DNA from: Colwellia sp.
GTDB lineage: Bacteria; Pseudomonadota; Gammaproteobacteria; Enterobacterales; Alteromonadaceae
NCBI GenBank assembly: GCA_029938115.1
Contig: JAPYOP010000008.1
Span: 46,309 to 110,308, forward strand
DNA length: 64,000 nucleotides
Reading direction: 5' to 3'
In this document: positions 39,351-49,109 of the stretch, piece by piece
Layout: each line of letters opens with the position of its first letter
How positions within the stretch are numbered: the stretch's first letter is position 1
The notes under the pieces: generated by a model
Databases searched by the model: none
What the model was told of the DNA's origin: nothing
Seen by the model: only the letters and a program-made list of their open reading frames with translations
Translations under genes and position numbers: made by a program

Positions 39351-39429
39351 TGAATATGAGAACCTTAACGCATATTTTTATTGAACTAACAAATCCACTA
39401 ACTAAATTTATCATCTGTTTTATATATCT

Positions 39430-39821
39430 TTAAGATAGATCATTTTGATTACTAAGGCTATCTTTCATAAATGAAATTAGTTTATCTTGCTCTAAAGTTC
39501 TACTAAACCAATAACCTTTTATTTCATCACAGTAAATACTTTTCAAAAAATCAACATGCTCTAATTCTTCTACGCCTTCTGCAATTAGGGTTAAGCTCAA
39601 ATTTTTCCTAAAACGGCAATGGTAGTAATAATGGCTTTATCTTCATCACTATTGTGACAGCCTTCTATAAATGATTGATCTATTTTTAACTTATCTATAG
39701 GAAATCGCTTTAAATAAGACAATGATGAGTAACCTGTGTCAAAATCATCTATAGATAACTGTAGACCATTTTTCATTAGTTGGTATACGTATAATGTCAT
39801 CTCTTCACTGAGAATCGATAA
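39430..39821 (-). pseudogene. Truncated, frameshifted EAL-domain gene
   Basis: The minus strand encodes the second half of an EAL phosphodiesterase domain. It reads IDDFDTGYSSLSYLKRFPID, then KLKIDQSFIEG, and reaches AVLGKI and a stop. The next frame continues LSLTLIAEGVEELEHVDFL and ends about 55 residues later. Adding one A to the A5 run near 39602 restores LGKNLSLTLIAEGVE. The first half of the domain, including the EAL motif itself, is missing, with an in-frame TGA at 39822-39824. It is therefore dead by both truncation and frameshift. Confidence 0.85.
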
Positions 39822-39831
39822 TCAAATTTAA

Positions 39832-39885
39832 TTAACGTTTTTTGGAGCGGCGTTTGTTTGCTGGAATATTAAATTTTAATGCCAT
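39832..39885 (-). CDS. Possible 17-residue basic peptide
   Basis: A minus-strand ATG preceded by AAGGGATAAG encodes MALKFNIPANKRRSKKR and stops. It is too short for a normal gene call. A good ribosome binding site and strong basic C-terminus make it worth listing, but its place next to decayed DNA may make it a remnant. Confidence 0.3.
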   Translation of the reverse strand: MALKFNIPANKRRSKKR

Positions 39886-39961
39886 AACTTATCCCTTATG
39901 GCTTATTTAATACTATAGAAATAATTACTTGTGAACTTGATACAAGTGACACAAAAACGAC

Positions 39962-40210
39962 TTAGCTATAAAAGGCCTCAACTTCTCCTTTTATCTTAAT
40001 CATAAGCGGTTGACCGCGACGATCCAACGCTTTAGGAGAAGCAACTTTCACCCAACTTTCACTGATGCAATACTCCTCTACATCTGAGCGTTCTTTTCCG
40101 TTCAGTCGAATACCAATATTGTGTTCGAAAATTTCTGCCACGTGATGTGGGCTACGAGGATTGCCTGAAAGGCGATCGGGTAAAGTTGGTAGCGATTTAG
40201 CGTCTGTCAT
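39962..40210 (-). CDS. DUF3297 family protein
   Basis: An 82-residue protein recognised as DUF3297 by PDRLSGNPRSPHHVAEIF, GIRLNGKERSDVEEYC and LDRRGQPLMIKIKG. The family is short, cytoplasmic and widespread in proteobacteria; its function is unknown, and database labels as glutathione peroxidase seem to be mistaken. AGG precedes the ATG by about 9 bases. It stands alone between the EAL remnant and the solute-binding protein. Confidence 0.88.
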   Translation of the reverse strand: MTDAKSLPTLPDRLSGNPRSPHHVAEIFEHNIGIRLNGKERSDVEEYCISESWVKVASPKALDRRGQPLMIKIKGEVEAFYS

Positions 40211-40395
40211 GTTCGTGACCTAAAGTAAATAAAAGTGCGTTATTGTAGACAATAAAGACCTAGCGCTCAAGAACTGTAGAAGAGTTTATTGGCTAAAAGT
40301 TAAGTAAGGATTGGACTATTGGACTAGGTAACAATAAGGTTGCCCCAAAAGAACAGCCATTGCTTAGCTGCCCGTTTATTTTAAAACAATTACAA

Positions 40396-41199
40396 CTACT
40401 CAATTTTATATTTTTTCAATATTTTTTCTATCGTTCCTTCTTTAGTCAATTTTGACATGCGCTTGTCAAAATATGCCACGCCGCCATTTATGAGTGTTTG
40501 CTTACTTAAATTAGGAGTAAAAGCCATGTATATCGATGCTTTAGAAGTACATCCCGCGTTTTTTACTTTTCCATCTAAGTTTTCATTTTTCAAGGTGTGT
40601 TGAGTTGTATTAAGAGTAAAAATAAAAGTATCCATTCTTCCTTTTAGCAACTTCAAAGCATTCTGTTTAACAAACCGCTCATGATAAGGTTGAAACTGAA
40701 ACTGCTCAGGGTGCTTGCTCATATAACCGTTTAATTCTTCAATAGAGGTGTCAGTCGCAATACCAATTGACACTCCCTTTAAAGATTCAGCGCCTTCATA
40801 TTTCCAATTAGAGCTTTCTTTTACAAAAAAGCACATTCTTTGACTACCGACAGCTTTCAAAGGGTAAACCAAATGGGGTGCTTCTTTTTTTGCTGGCGAT
40901 AGTAGTGCATCGTATTGACCCGAGGTTACGTTTCTAATCGCTCTAGACCATGGAAAATAATCTATTTGAAGTTGATATTTTTCGCCACTAAACACCTCTT
41001 TTATTATTTCAATAACATAGCCCGGCCGATCTTTTGATGAACAAATTTGAGGACACCAATCAATCGCTGCAACAGTAAGCTTTTGAGGTCCGGGCATTTC
41101 ACTTGAGCGTACAACAGTAGTTATCGCTATAAATGTAAACAGCAATAGCAATTTCAGCATAGCAGTCGCTTGTAACTTAATTAACGTAACTTTTCTCAT
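40396..41199 (-). CDS. Periplasmic solute-binding protein, family 3 type
   Basis: A 267-residue protein with a signal peptide (AITTVVRSSE region) and a bacterial extracellular solute-binding family 3 fold: an early AAIDWCPQ, YFPWSRAI and GQYDALLSPA. No permease or ATPase genes are adjacent, so it may be an orphan receptor rather than a transport component. I chose the ATG at 41199, which avoids overlap with gcvP; the ATG at 41160 is also possible. Confidence 0.82.
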   Translation of the reverse strand: MRKVTLIKLQATAMLKLLLLFTFIAITTVVRSSEMPGPQKLTVAAIDWCPQICSSKDRPGYVIEIIKEVFSGEKYQLQIDYFPWSRAIRNVTSGQYDALLSPAKKEAPHLVYPLKAVGSQRMCFFVKESSNWKYEGAESLKGVSIGIATDTSIEELNGYMSKHPEQFQFQPYHERFVKQNALKLLKGRMDTFIFTLNTTQHTLKNENLDGKVKNAGCTSKASIYMAFTPNLSKQTLINGGVAYFDKRMSKLTKEGTIEKILKKYKIE

Positions 41200-41221
41200 A
41201 ATAAACACTGACAAGAGAAGG

Positions 41222-44137
41222 TTAGTCGTGATAACTCTCAACAGGAGGGCAAGAGCATATTAAGTTTCTATCGCCATAAACATCATCTATGCGGTTCACT
41301 GTTGGCCAAAATTTATCAACCGCTACACTCGGTACAGGGAATACAGCTTCGCTGACAGAGTAAGCTCTGTTCCAGTTATCATCAGTGATATCCGCTAGTG
41401 TATGTGGAGCATTATGTAGTGGATTATTCTCCAAAGTCCATTCGCCTGACTCAACTTTACGAACTTCATCACGAATACAAACCATGGCTTCAATGAATCG
41501 GTCTATTTCAACTTTAGACTCAGACTCTGTTGGTTCAATCATCAAAGTGCCGGCTACAGGAAATGACATTGTTGGTGAATGGAAACCGTAATCCATTAAA
41601 CGCTTCGCAATATCCATTTCAGTTACGCCACACGCTTCTTTTATTGGACGTAAATCAACAATACACTCATGAGCAACACGACCGTTTGGATCGGTATATA
41701 AGATAGGATAATGCTGACTTAACTTAGTGGCTAAGTAGTTAGCATTAGTAATCGCATATTTAGTTGCCGCTGTTACGCCTTCTTTACCTAATAAAGCAAT
41801 GTATAGGTAAGTAATAGGCAATATGCCTGCACTGCCGTATGGTGCCGCTGAAACTGCGCCATTGCCTGTTGTAGTTTCATCAACATTAACTAAAGCATGA
41901 TCAGGTAAGAATGGAGCAAGGTGAGATTTAACACCAATTGGTCCCATACCTGGACCGCCACCACCATGTGGAATAGCGAAAGTCTTATGCAAGTTAAGAT
42001 GCGATACATCGGCGCCAATAAAGCCCGGAGAAGTGATACCTACTTGAGCGTTCATATTCGCGCCATCAAGGTAAACCTGACCACCATTATCATGAATGAT
42101 ATTACAGATATCGCTGATGGTGGTTTCATAAACCCCATGCGTAGACGGATAAGTGATCATGATACAAGAAAGGTTGTCGGCTAATTCTTCAGCTTTGGAT
42201 TTTAAGTCATCCATGTCAACGTTGCCGTCTTTGGTGCAAGAAACAACAACTACTTTCATACCAACCATTTGTGCAGATGCTGGGTTAGTACCATGGGCAG
42301 AAGCAGGAATTAAACAGATGTTACGGTGCGAATCGCCACGACTTTCATGGTATTTATGAATAGCGATAAGACCTGCATATTCACCTTGAGCGCCAGAGTT
42401 AGGTTGCATTGACATTTTGTCGTAGCCTGTTAATTCTACTAACCAGTCGGCTAACTCATCAATCATTTTTTTATAACCCAAGGCTTGGTCTTGGGGTGCA
42501 AACGGATGCATGTTAGCAAATTCAGGCCATGATACCGGGATCATTTGCGCTGTTGCATTCAACTTCATAGTACATGAGCCTAGTGAAATCATAGAATGAT
42601 TCAAGGCTAAATCTTTGTTTTCAAGACGTTTGATATAACGCAGCATTTCAGTTTCGCTATGGTACGAGTTAAATACTGGATGCGTTAATATTGCCGATTC
42701 ACGTATAAGTGACTCAGGGATAGAGGTTGAACCTTGCGTGATAATTTGTGCATCAAGCCCAGCTACATCTAAACCGTGATCAGCACCTAATAAAATAGTG
42801 AAAAGCTGTGCAACATCAGCTCGCGTTGTAGTTTCATCAAGTGAAATACTTACTTGTCCCTCAACATCGTTACGTAAATTAGCGCCAGAAATTAATGCTC
42901 GTTCAACAATCTCAGCTTTGTTCTCAACGTTAAACGTTAAAGTATCAAAATAATTATCATGAAGTGGTGATAAACCTTTTACTCGGGTACCTGTTGCTAA
43001 AATGTCAGCAAAGCGATGAATACGACTGGCAATAGTTTTTAAACCTTTAGGTCCATGATAAACCGCATAAAAGGCCGCCATGTTAGCGAGTAATACTTGA
43101 GCAGTACAAATATTAGAGTTAGCTTTTTCGCGACGAATATGTTGTTCACGTGTTTGCATCGCCATACGTAGAGCTTTATTGCCACGGGTATCTTTAGAAA
43201 CACCAATAATTCTGCCTGGCAATGAGCGCTTGTATTTATCACTTGTAGTGAAGAATGCCGCATGAGGCCCACCATAACCCATTGGTACACCAAAGCGTTG
43301 GCTTGAGCCAATTACCGCATCAGCGCCCAATTCGCCCGGCGCCTTTAATAGCACTAAACTCATAATGTCAGCTGCAACAGCTACAATGCCTTTTTTAGCA
43401 TGAATTTTTTCAATTAACTCACTAACGTCTGTTACTTCACCTGTTGCACTTGGATATTGAATTAACGCGCCAAAAACATCGTGATCAGCCGCTTCATTTG
43501 CAGGCGCAATAATTACATCAAAACCAAACATGTCAGCACGCTGCTTAACAACATCAATTGTTTGTGGGAAAACATCGTTCGAGATAAAAAACAGATTTGA
43601 TTTCTTATTTTTAGAAACACGTTTAGCTAATGCCATCGCTTCTGCAGCCGCAGTACCTTCATCTAACAATGAAGCACTGGCTAAGGGTAAACCGGTAAGG
43701 TCGATACACATTTGCTGATAGTTAAGTAATGATTCTAAACGGCCTTGTGCAATCTCTGGCTGATATGGCGTATAAGCTGTGTACCAACCTGGGTTTTCCA
43801 GTACGTTACGGGTAATAACATTAGGTGTTAATGTGCCGTAATAACCTAAACCAATATATGATGTGTTTACTTTATTTAAGTTAGCTATAGCTTTTAAATC
43901 AGCCAGTGCTTGAACTTCTGTTTTACTTGTCCCAATAGCTGGTAACTCAGTTAAACGAATATCGTTTGGTACAATTTCATCAATTAAAGCATCAACGGAT
44001 TCAGCGCCAATATCATTAAGCATGGCTTGAGTTTGTGCTTCACTGGGGCCAATATGACGGCGGATAAAATCTTGAGTTTGTTCTAGTTGTGCCAGCGATA
44101 AAGGCGCAAGTGAGTTAACAGGTGATTGAGAAGTCAT
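41222..44137 (-). CDS. gcvP: Glycine dehydrogenase (P-protein)
   Basis: The PLP-dependent decarboxylating subunit of the glycine cleavage system; it transfers the aminomethyl group of glycine to lipoyl-GcvH. The 971 residues hold both halves of the single-chain P-protein. The PLP lysine is Lys718 in [20 protein letters not shown]. It is the last gene of the gcvT-gcvH-gcvP group, but a 215-base gap with a terminator-like hairpin and a repeat separates it from gcvH. Confidence 0.98.
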   Translation of the reverse strand: MTSQSPVNSLAPLSLAQLEQTQDFIRRHIGPSEAQTQAMLNDIGAESVDALIDEIVPNDIRLTELPAIGTSKTEVQALADLKAIANLNKVNTSYIGLGYYGTLTPNVITRNVLENPGWYTAYTPYQPEIAQGRLESLLNYQQMCIDLTGLPLASASLLDEGTAAAEAMALAKRVSKNKKSNLFFISNDVFPQTIDVVKQRADMFGFDVIIAPANEAADHDVFGALIQYPSATGEVTDVSELIEKIHAKKGIVAVAADIMSLVLLKAPGELGADAVIGSSQRFGVPMGYGGPHAAFFTTSDKYKRSLPGRIIGVSKDTRGNKALRMAMQTREQHIRREKANSNICTAQVLLANMAAFYAVYHGPKGLKTIASRIHRFADILATGTRVKGLSPLHDNYFDTLTFNVENKAEIVERALISGANLRNDVEGQVSISLDETTTRADVAQLFTILLGADHGLDVAGLDAQIITQGSTSIPESLIRESAILTHPVFNSYHSETEMLRYIKRLENKDLALNHSMISLGSCTMKLNATAQMIPVSWPEFANMHPFAPQDQALGYKKMIDELADWLVELTGYDKMSMQPNSGAQGEYAGLIAIHKYHESRGDSHRNICLIPASAHGTNPASAQMVGMKVVVVSCTKDGNVDMDDLKSKAEELADNLSCIMITYPSTHGVYETTISDICNIIHDNGGQVYLDGANMNAQVGITSPGFIGADVSHLNLHKTFAIPHGGGGPGMGPIGVKSHLAPFLPDHALVNVDETTTGNGAVSAAPYGSAGILPITYLYIALLGKEGVTAATKYAITNANYLATKLSQHYPILYTDPNGRVAHECIVDLRPIKEACGVTEMDIAKRLMDYGFHSPTMSFPVAGTLMIEPTESESKVEIDRFIEAMVCIRDEVRKVESGEWTLENNPLHNAPHTLADITDDNWNRAYSVSEAVFPVPSVAVDKFWPTVNRIDDVYGDRNLICSCPPVESYHD

Positions 44138-44169
44138 AACAATTTCACTTAAATAATTTTACAAATATA

Positions 44170-44213
44170 GAATAAAAGAAAGCCTCATCGTTCTATTAAG
44201 AAGAAAGAGGCTT
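44170..44213 (-). terminator. Terminator-like hairpin between gcvH and gcvP
   Basis: On the minus strand AAGCCTC pairs with GAGGCTT over a 20-base loop and runs into TCTTTTATTC, just upstream of gcvP. This may end part of the transcripts and give gcvP a lower level than gcvT and gcvH, or act as an attenuator. Confidence 0.5.
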
Positions 44214-44251
44214 ATCATTGATTTTCGTTTTCGTAAACAGTCAGTTTTTAG

Positions 44252-44347
44252 ACAAGGCTGCTAAAGTTATGAGTCTACTGAGCCTAGTGCTCTAAGTGAT
44301 TTAGACGAATAACAAAAGCAACGCAGCATAAAAGCTGAATGTGACCG
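44252..44347. repeat. Hairpin repeat, copy A (gcvH-gcvP gap)
   Basis: Aligns over about 90 bases with the repeat in the gcvT-gcvH gap. The central hairpin is GTCTA (44273-44277) with TAGAC (44302-44306), spanning 34 bases; in copy B the same positions are GTCCC and GGGAC, so both arms changed together. Confidence 0.7.
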
Positions 44348-44352
44348 AAAAA

Positions 44353-44742
44353 TTAATCTTCGTCGATAGAGTTTTTGTAGCCTTCAGCATCTAGCAAGTT
44401 TTCTAACTCACCAGCATCTTCCATTTTAACTTTAAATAACCAACCGTCACCAAATGCATCTGAGTTTACCAACTCGGGTGAGTCTTCAAGATCTTCGTTT
44501 ACTTCAATAACTTTACCCGTTACTGGTGCATAGATGTCTGACGCTGCTTTTACTGATTCAGCGACACAAATATCATCACCCACGCTAACTTCATCATCAA
44601 CATCGGGTAATTCAACAAACACCATATCGCCTAAAAGATCTTGCGCATGCTCTGTGATACCAACAGTAACAATACCGTCACCTTCGTTACGAACCCATTC
44701 ATGAGAAGTAGCATATTTTAATTCTGAAGGAATATTGCTCAT
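44353..44742 (-). CDS. gcvH: Glycine cleavage H-protein
   Basis: The lipoyl carrier of the glycine cleavage system, shuttling the aminomethyl group between GcvP, GcvT and the lipoamide dehydrogenase. The 129-residue length is normal. The lipoylation site is Lys65 in [13 protein letters not shown]. It lies between gcvT and gcvP, with a copy of the same hairpin repeat on each side. Confidence 0.98.
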   Translation of the reverse strand: MSNIPSELKYATSHEWVRNEGDGIVTVGITEHAQDLLGDMVFVELPDVDDEVSVGDDICVAESVKAASDIYAPVTGKVIEVNEDLEDSPELVNSDAFGDGWLFKVKMEDAGELENLLDAEGYKNSIDED

Positions 44743-44833
44743 TTTTATTTTTCCTGTTTGTTAGATTCTTTAATTTGTTTAAATTTTTATAGCACAAAAG
44801 CTAATAAATAATACTAGTACAAATCCTAAATAA

Positions 44834-44938
44834 TTGGAATTGCAGTGAAGCCGTCAAATTGCGAGTCCCTTGAGCTTAGTACACTAAGTAATTGGGACAA
44901 GTAACGAAGACAATAAAGCTGCAGTTTCAAGTATGAAG
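44834..44938. repeat. Hairpin repeat, copy B (gcvT-gcvH gap)
   Basis: An imperfect inverted structure with outer arms around GGAATTGCAG and CTGCAGTTTC, and an inner stem GTCCC (44865-44869) / GGGAC (44894-44898) with TTAGT/ACTAA above it. It is about 60-70 percent similar to copy A by eye. Confidence 0.7.
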
Positions 44939-44940
44939 GA

Positions 44941-46029
44941 TTAGAATACTTTTTTGCCATTACGTACGAAACTCGGCTTAGTCACTTGTACTTTAACTAA
45001 CTTCTTACGCATTTCAACTTCGAGGGTATCGCCAACTTTAACGCTACGAGGAACACGTGCTAAAGCAACGCTGTGACCTAGTGTTGGTGAGAATGTGCCA
45101 GAGGTTATCTCTCCATTACCAAATTCAGTAATTACCACTTGGTGAGAGCGTAATACACCTTTCTCTTCCAGGACCAAACCAACTAATTTAGGTTGATCAC
45201 CCGCTGCTTTTTGCGCGGTTAATACATCACGACCGATAAAGTTACGATCGCTTGGCTCCCAACTAATTGTCCACGCCATATTAGCCGCTAATGGTGAAAC
45301 TGTCTCATCCATATCTAAACCATAAAGGTTCATACCTGCTTCTAAACGTAAAGTATCACGCGCGCCTAAACCACAAGGAGCAACGCCGGCATCTATTAAT
45401 TTTTGCCAAAAATCTTCCGCTGCGCTATCAGGAACAATAATTTCGTAACCATCTTCACCGGTGTAACCTGTAGTGGCGATAAATAAATCGCCGACTTGCA
45501 CACCAAAAAATGGCTTCATACCTTCAACGGCAACAATTTGTGCTGGTGTTAATAAATTAGCTACTTTTGCTTTTGCCTGTGGGCCTTGTACAGCGATCAT
45601 GCCAAATTCAGGACGTTCGGTAATAGTGAGGTCAAAACCTGTCGCTTGTTTATTCATCCACGCTAAATCTTTTTCACGTGTCGCTGAGTTAACCACTAGG
45701 CGGTAATTTGTATCGGAGAAAAAATAGATGATTAAATCATCTATTACGCCACCGTCTTCATTTAACATACCGGTGTATAAGGCTTTACCTGCAACCGTTA
45801 ACTTAGCAACATCGTTAATAACTAAACGACGTAAAAACACTTTTGCATCTGTGCCTTGTATATCAACAATGGTCATGTGAGATACATCAAACATACCTGC
45901 ATTTTGACGCACAGCATTGTGCTCTTCTATTTGCGAGCCATAGTTGATAGGCATTTCCCAGCCGTAAAAATCAACCATTTTAGCGCCAGAGGCTAAGTGT
46001 TTTGCATGTAATACAGTTTTGTTTGTCAT
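44941..46029 (-). CDS. gcvT: Aminomethyltransferase (T-protein)
   Basis: Releases ammonia from aminomethyl-GcvH and passes the one-carbon unit to tetrahydrofolate. The 362-residue sequence shows [34 protein letters not shown] and [10 protein letters not shown], all standard. The ATG at 46029 aligns with E. coli GcvT; a TTG at 46041 is also open but less likely. First gene of the gcv operon. The 242 bases upstream show no recognisable glycine riboswitch. Confidence 0.97.
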   Translation of the reverse strand: MTNKTVLHAKHLASGAKMVDFYGWEMPINYGSQIEEHNAVRQNAGMFDVSHMTIVDIQGTDAKVFLRRLVINDVAKLTVAGKALYTGMLNEDGGVIDDLIIYFFSDTNYRLVVNSATREKDLAWMNKQATGFDLTITERPEFGMIAVQGPQAKAKVANLLTPAQIVAVEGMKPFFGVQVGDLFIATTGYTGEDGYEIIVPDSAAEDFWQKLIDAGVAPCGLGARDTLRLEAGMNLYGLDMDETVSPLAANMAWTISWEPSDRNFIGRDVLTAQKAAGDQPKLVGLVLEEKGVLRSHQVVITEFGNGEITSGTFSPTLGHSVALARVPRSVKVGDTLEVEMRKKLVKVQVTKPSFVRNGKKVF

Positions 46030-46271
46030 AGTATCTACCAAAAGGATAACAGGTGTTAAATAATTGCAGTAATTATAACCATTGATTTCCGATTTTTCAA
46101 CAAACGAACAACACCATCTTGAAATTTAAAACAAACAAACAGCAAAAAAATGGATTTAAATTTTTAAATGCGTCCTTTTTTGAAATTTAACTTGGTTTGA
46201 ATTACCCAGTAACATAATTAGCAGTGAATAATTTTTCACTGTTAATTAAAAATAATTTAAATGGAAAATAA

Positions 46272-47537
46272 CTAGGTTAATTCACTTGGCTGTTTCTGAG
46301 CTAACGCTGGTAAGTCATGTTTCAAACCAAGTGCTTGTTCAACCAACAATTTTTTAGCTGGTTTTATATTATCAAGCAAGCTCATACCAAGGCCACGTAG
46401 TAATTTAAAACCACTTTGTTGAACAGCAAAGACCTGCTTGATAGCTTCCATTGCTGCAATCATTTCAACGGCTTCAGACTTGCGATAACGGGCAAAGGCT
46501 TTTAAGTTTTTCTGATCGGCTAAATCTTGCTCAGAAGATAAACTGGCTAAGCTTTGCGCTAAAGCGGCAGCATCAAGTAATCCTAAATTAACCCCCTGCC
46601 CCGCTAATGGATGAATGGTATGCGCTGCATCACCAATAAGCACCATGCGATCTTTGACAAAGTCTTGTGCTAAACGCATGGTTAGGGGGTGAGTGTACCG
46701 TTCACTTATAAGCTCTATAGCGCCTAGTTTACCATCACTAGCAGCGGTTAATTCTTTCGAAAAATCCATCGGAGAAAGTTGTGTTAATCGCTTTGCTTCT
46801 TCAGGAGAGGTTGAGTAGACAATTGAGCAGATGTCACTGTTTTTTGGAAAAAGCGGCAAAAAGGCTAAAGGGCCTGAAGGTAAGAAAACCTGCCATGCTG
46901 TATTTTGATGACCTTGTGGACATTTTACCGTCGCCACAAGTGCATGATGGTCATAGTCACGAGTGATCATCGCCATATCCATTTGCTTACGCAGCCAAGA
47001 ATTAGCACCATCTGCGCCAACCACTAGTTTGGCTATTATGGGGGCTTGCATGCCATTAGCTGAACCATCAACAGAGGCCACAAAACTAGCAAATACTTCG
47101 CTTTCTCCAACCGCAATACTGGCTAACTTACTTTTAGTGAATAAACTAATGCCTTCATCTTGCTCTACTTTTTGCCATAACGCATTACGAACAACTTTAT
47201 TTTCAATTATCCAGCCTAGATGCTCATTCTCTGGGAAACTACTTAAATCACCAATGGAAAAATCTAGTTTACCTACCCCTGCTTTATCCCAAACATGCAT
47301 ATTTTGATATGCTTGCAAACGGTGGTTTTCAATATTTTTCCAAACACCTAAACGCTCAAAAATGGTTTTACTGGCAAGATTAATCGCGCTAACCCGTACT
47401 TCAGGCTCATTGCATAAATCGGTCACGGGTAAAGTATCAACAATAGCGATATTTAAATCGGTACTTTTTCTCAATGCCAAAGCTAGCGTTAGTCCAACCA
47501 TACCGGCACCAACAATTAATAAATCAAATTTTTGCAT
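46272..47537 (-). CDS. ubiI: 2-octaprenylphenol hydroxylase-type FAD monooxygenase
   Basis: An FAD-dependent aromatic hydroxylase in ubiquinone synthesis (C5 hydroxylation). The dinucleotide fold LLIVGAGMVGL, the VRVSAIN segment and the second FAD motif LIGDAAHTIHPLAGQGVNLG are present. The sequence is closest to E. coli UbiI (formerly VisC) rather than UbiF, from VWDKAGVGKLDF and ADGANSWLRKQ. The ATG at 47537 gives MQKFDLLIVGAG at the expected position. It belongs to the ygfB-pepP-ubiH-ubiI cluster, but a 274-base gap with a repeat separates it from ubiH. Confidence 0.93.
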   Translation of the reverse strand: MQKFDLLIVGAGMVGLTLALALRKSTDLNIAIVDTLPVTDLCNEPEVRVSAINLASKTIFERLGVWKNIENHRLQAYQNMHVWDKAGVGKLDFSIGDLSSFPENEHLGWIIENKVVRNALWQKVEQDEGISLFTKSKLASIAVGESEVFASFVASVDGSANGMQAPIIAKLVVGADGANSWLRKQMDMAMITRDYDHHALVATVKCPQGHQNTAWQVFLPSGPLAFLPLFPKNSDICSIVYSTSPEEAKRLTQLSPMDFSKELTAASDGKLGAIELISERYTHPLTMRLAQDFVKDRMVLIGDAAHTIHPLAGQGVNLGLLDAAALAQSLASLSSEQDLADQKNLKAFARYRKSEAVEMIAAMEAIKQVFAVQQSGFKLLRGLGMSLLDNIKPAKKLLVEQALGLKHDLPALAQKQPSELT

Positions 47538-47597
47538 TCTTTTCTCTTCTACGATTGATACCAAGTGAAGTAACTTATTGATCACTTAGTGATAATT

Positions 47598-47678
47598 AAA
47601 AGGCTTAGAGGCAAGGCTTTGATTGAAGATAATGGTTATTCCCTTATCAAAATCAATAACGCTGCATATATGCCTTTT
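47598..47678 (+). repeat. Palindromic repeat family, copy 1
   Basis: An 81-base imperfect palindrome with end arms AAAAGGC / GCCTTTT and inner arms TTGATT / AATCAA and GATAA / TTATC. The strand shown shares the string GGCAAGGC-TTGATT, and AATCAATAACGC-GCATA, with the repeat at 55014 read in reverse. Similarity seems to go on to about 47730. Confidence 0.7.
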
Positions 47679-47811
47679 AAACTCACCCTTTGGGAGCTCA
47701 TTAGCAAACTGATAACATCATAAAATTAATGAAATATAGAATAACTATGTTTAAGTAATTTTGTTTGTTCTAAATTTGCTAATGTAACTCTAAGTTGGTC
47801 AATAAGTTATT

Positions 47812-49107
47812 TCAATTGGTATGATACCCCATCAGTTTATTAACTAAGGTGTTTTTTAACGGAGTAAAATAATTCATTACTTTTAAACCAATATTCCTGC
47901 CTGCCACTAACGGTGGTAAATCATTAGCAAATAACGTTACCAGTGAATCGGTTAGCTCAATAACTTGTTTTTGATCTTTTTTACGCTGTTGAGCATAGTC
48001 ATTAAGCAATGAAAAACTGCCGATATCGTTACTTGTATATAAAGAGTCCGCCTGTAGACATTTTTCAAGTAAACTCGCCATAAGCTGCACATCTCTCAAC
48101 CCTAAATTAAAGCCCTGACCAGCAATGGGATGGATAGTATGAGAAGCATTACCAATCAAGGCCATACGATGATACGTTTGTTGTTGAGATCGCAGTAATA
48201 CCAACGGGTAAGTTTCACGTTTTCCTACCTGAGTAATAGCACCTAGCCAACTACCAAAAGTAAGTTCAAGTTGTACCTTAAATTCATCATCATTTAGCGC
48301 TAATATTTCTTTGCTTTGTTCTGGCGACATGGTCCATACCAGTGAGCAACGGCTTGATCCACTTAACTCAGCAAGTGGTAGCATCGCCAGAGGACCAAAT
48401 TCAGTAAAGCGTTCAAAGGCTTTGTTTTGGTGAGGTTTTTCAGTGGCAACATTAGTAATTAATGCCACTTGTTGGTAATCACTCTGACTGACGTGAATAC
48501 CTGCTAACTTCCTGCACGGCGAATTAGCACCATCACAAGCAAGTAGTAATTTTGCATGTAAATTCTTGCCTGAATTAAGCTCAACGCTTACAAGGCTAAC
48601 GTCACCATTTGGCTGCCAGTTGATGTCACTAATGCTATCAGGACAAAACCAATGCACATTACTTTTATTTGCCAATTCGCTTAACAAACCGTTGCCAATC
48701 AAAGCCATCTCAATGACATAACCTAAAGCTGACACACCGTGGTTTTGTGCTTCAAGTCGCGCTTTTCCATAATGTCCACGATCCGATATATCAATTTTTT
48801 CAATGGCACAAGCATTTGCATCTAAGTGTTGCCATACACCAAGATAATTCAAATAATCAGCGCTACCATGAGAAAGCGCTAAAACGCGATCATCAAAAAG
48901 TGTTGTCGTGTGACTAGTTTTAACTTTGGTATTTACACCATTTTTATCCGCTCCTTTTTTAGCAACATGGTTTGCTTCAACAATAGCGATTGATAATAAG
49001 CTGCCATCAGCTTTAGCTAAGTCTGCCAAACTTAATGCCATCAAACAGCCGGACAAACCGCCGCCTGAAATAATAATATCGAAAGAATGTTGGTTATTTT
49101 TAATCAT
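47812..49107 (-). CDS. ubiH: 2-octaprenyl-6-methoxyphenol hydroxylase
   Basis: An FAD monooxygenase of ubiquinone synthesis (C1 hydroxylation), related to UbiI. The 431 residues include the N-terminal FDIIISGGGLSGCLMALSLA, a middle ACDGANSPCRK and the second FAD motif GNASHTIHPIAGQGFNLGLR. The ETYPLVLLRSQ segment is characteristic of UbiH. Its ATG follows the pepP stop by 2 bases, as in E. coli. Confidence 0.94.
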   Translation of the reverse strand: MIKNNQHSFDIIISGGGLSGCLMALSLADLAKADGSLLSIAIVEANHVAKKGADKNGVNTKVKTSHTTTLFDDRVLALSHGSADYLNYLGVWQHLDANACAIEKIDISDRGHYGKARLEAQNHGVSALGYVIEMALIGNGLLSELANKSNVHWFCPDSISDINWQPNGDVSLVSVELNSGKNLHAKLLLACDGANSPCRKLAGIHVSQSDYQQVALITNVATEKPHQNKAFERFTEFGPLAMLPLAELSGSSRCSLVWTMSPEQSKEILALNDDEFKVQLELTFGSWLGAITQVGKRETYPLVLLRSQQQTYHRMALIGNASHTIHPIAGQGFNLGLRDVQLMASLLEKCLQADSLYTSNDIGSFSLLNDYAQQRKKDQKQVIELTDSLVTLFANDLPPLVAGRNIGLKVMNYFTPLKNTLVNKLMGYHTN

Positions 49108-49109
49108 AT

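Noticed and set aside
41385..43718. Several open frames on the plus strand inside gcvP
   Set aside because: They are antisense shadows of a complete, well-conserved gcvP and have no ribosome binding sites or protein-like composition.
46222..46241. CAGTGAA/TTCACTG hairpin after ubiI as a terminator
   Set aside because: The stem is real, but no T tract follows in the direction of transcription, so I did not list it as a terminator.
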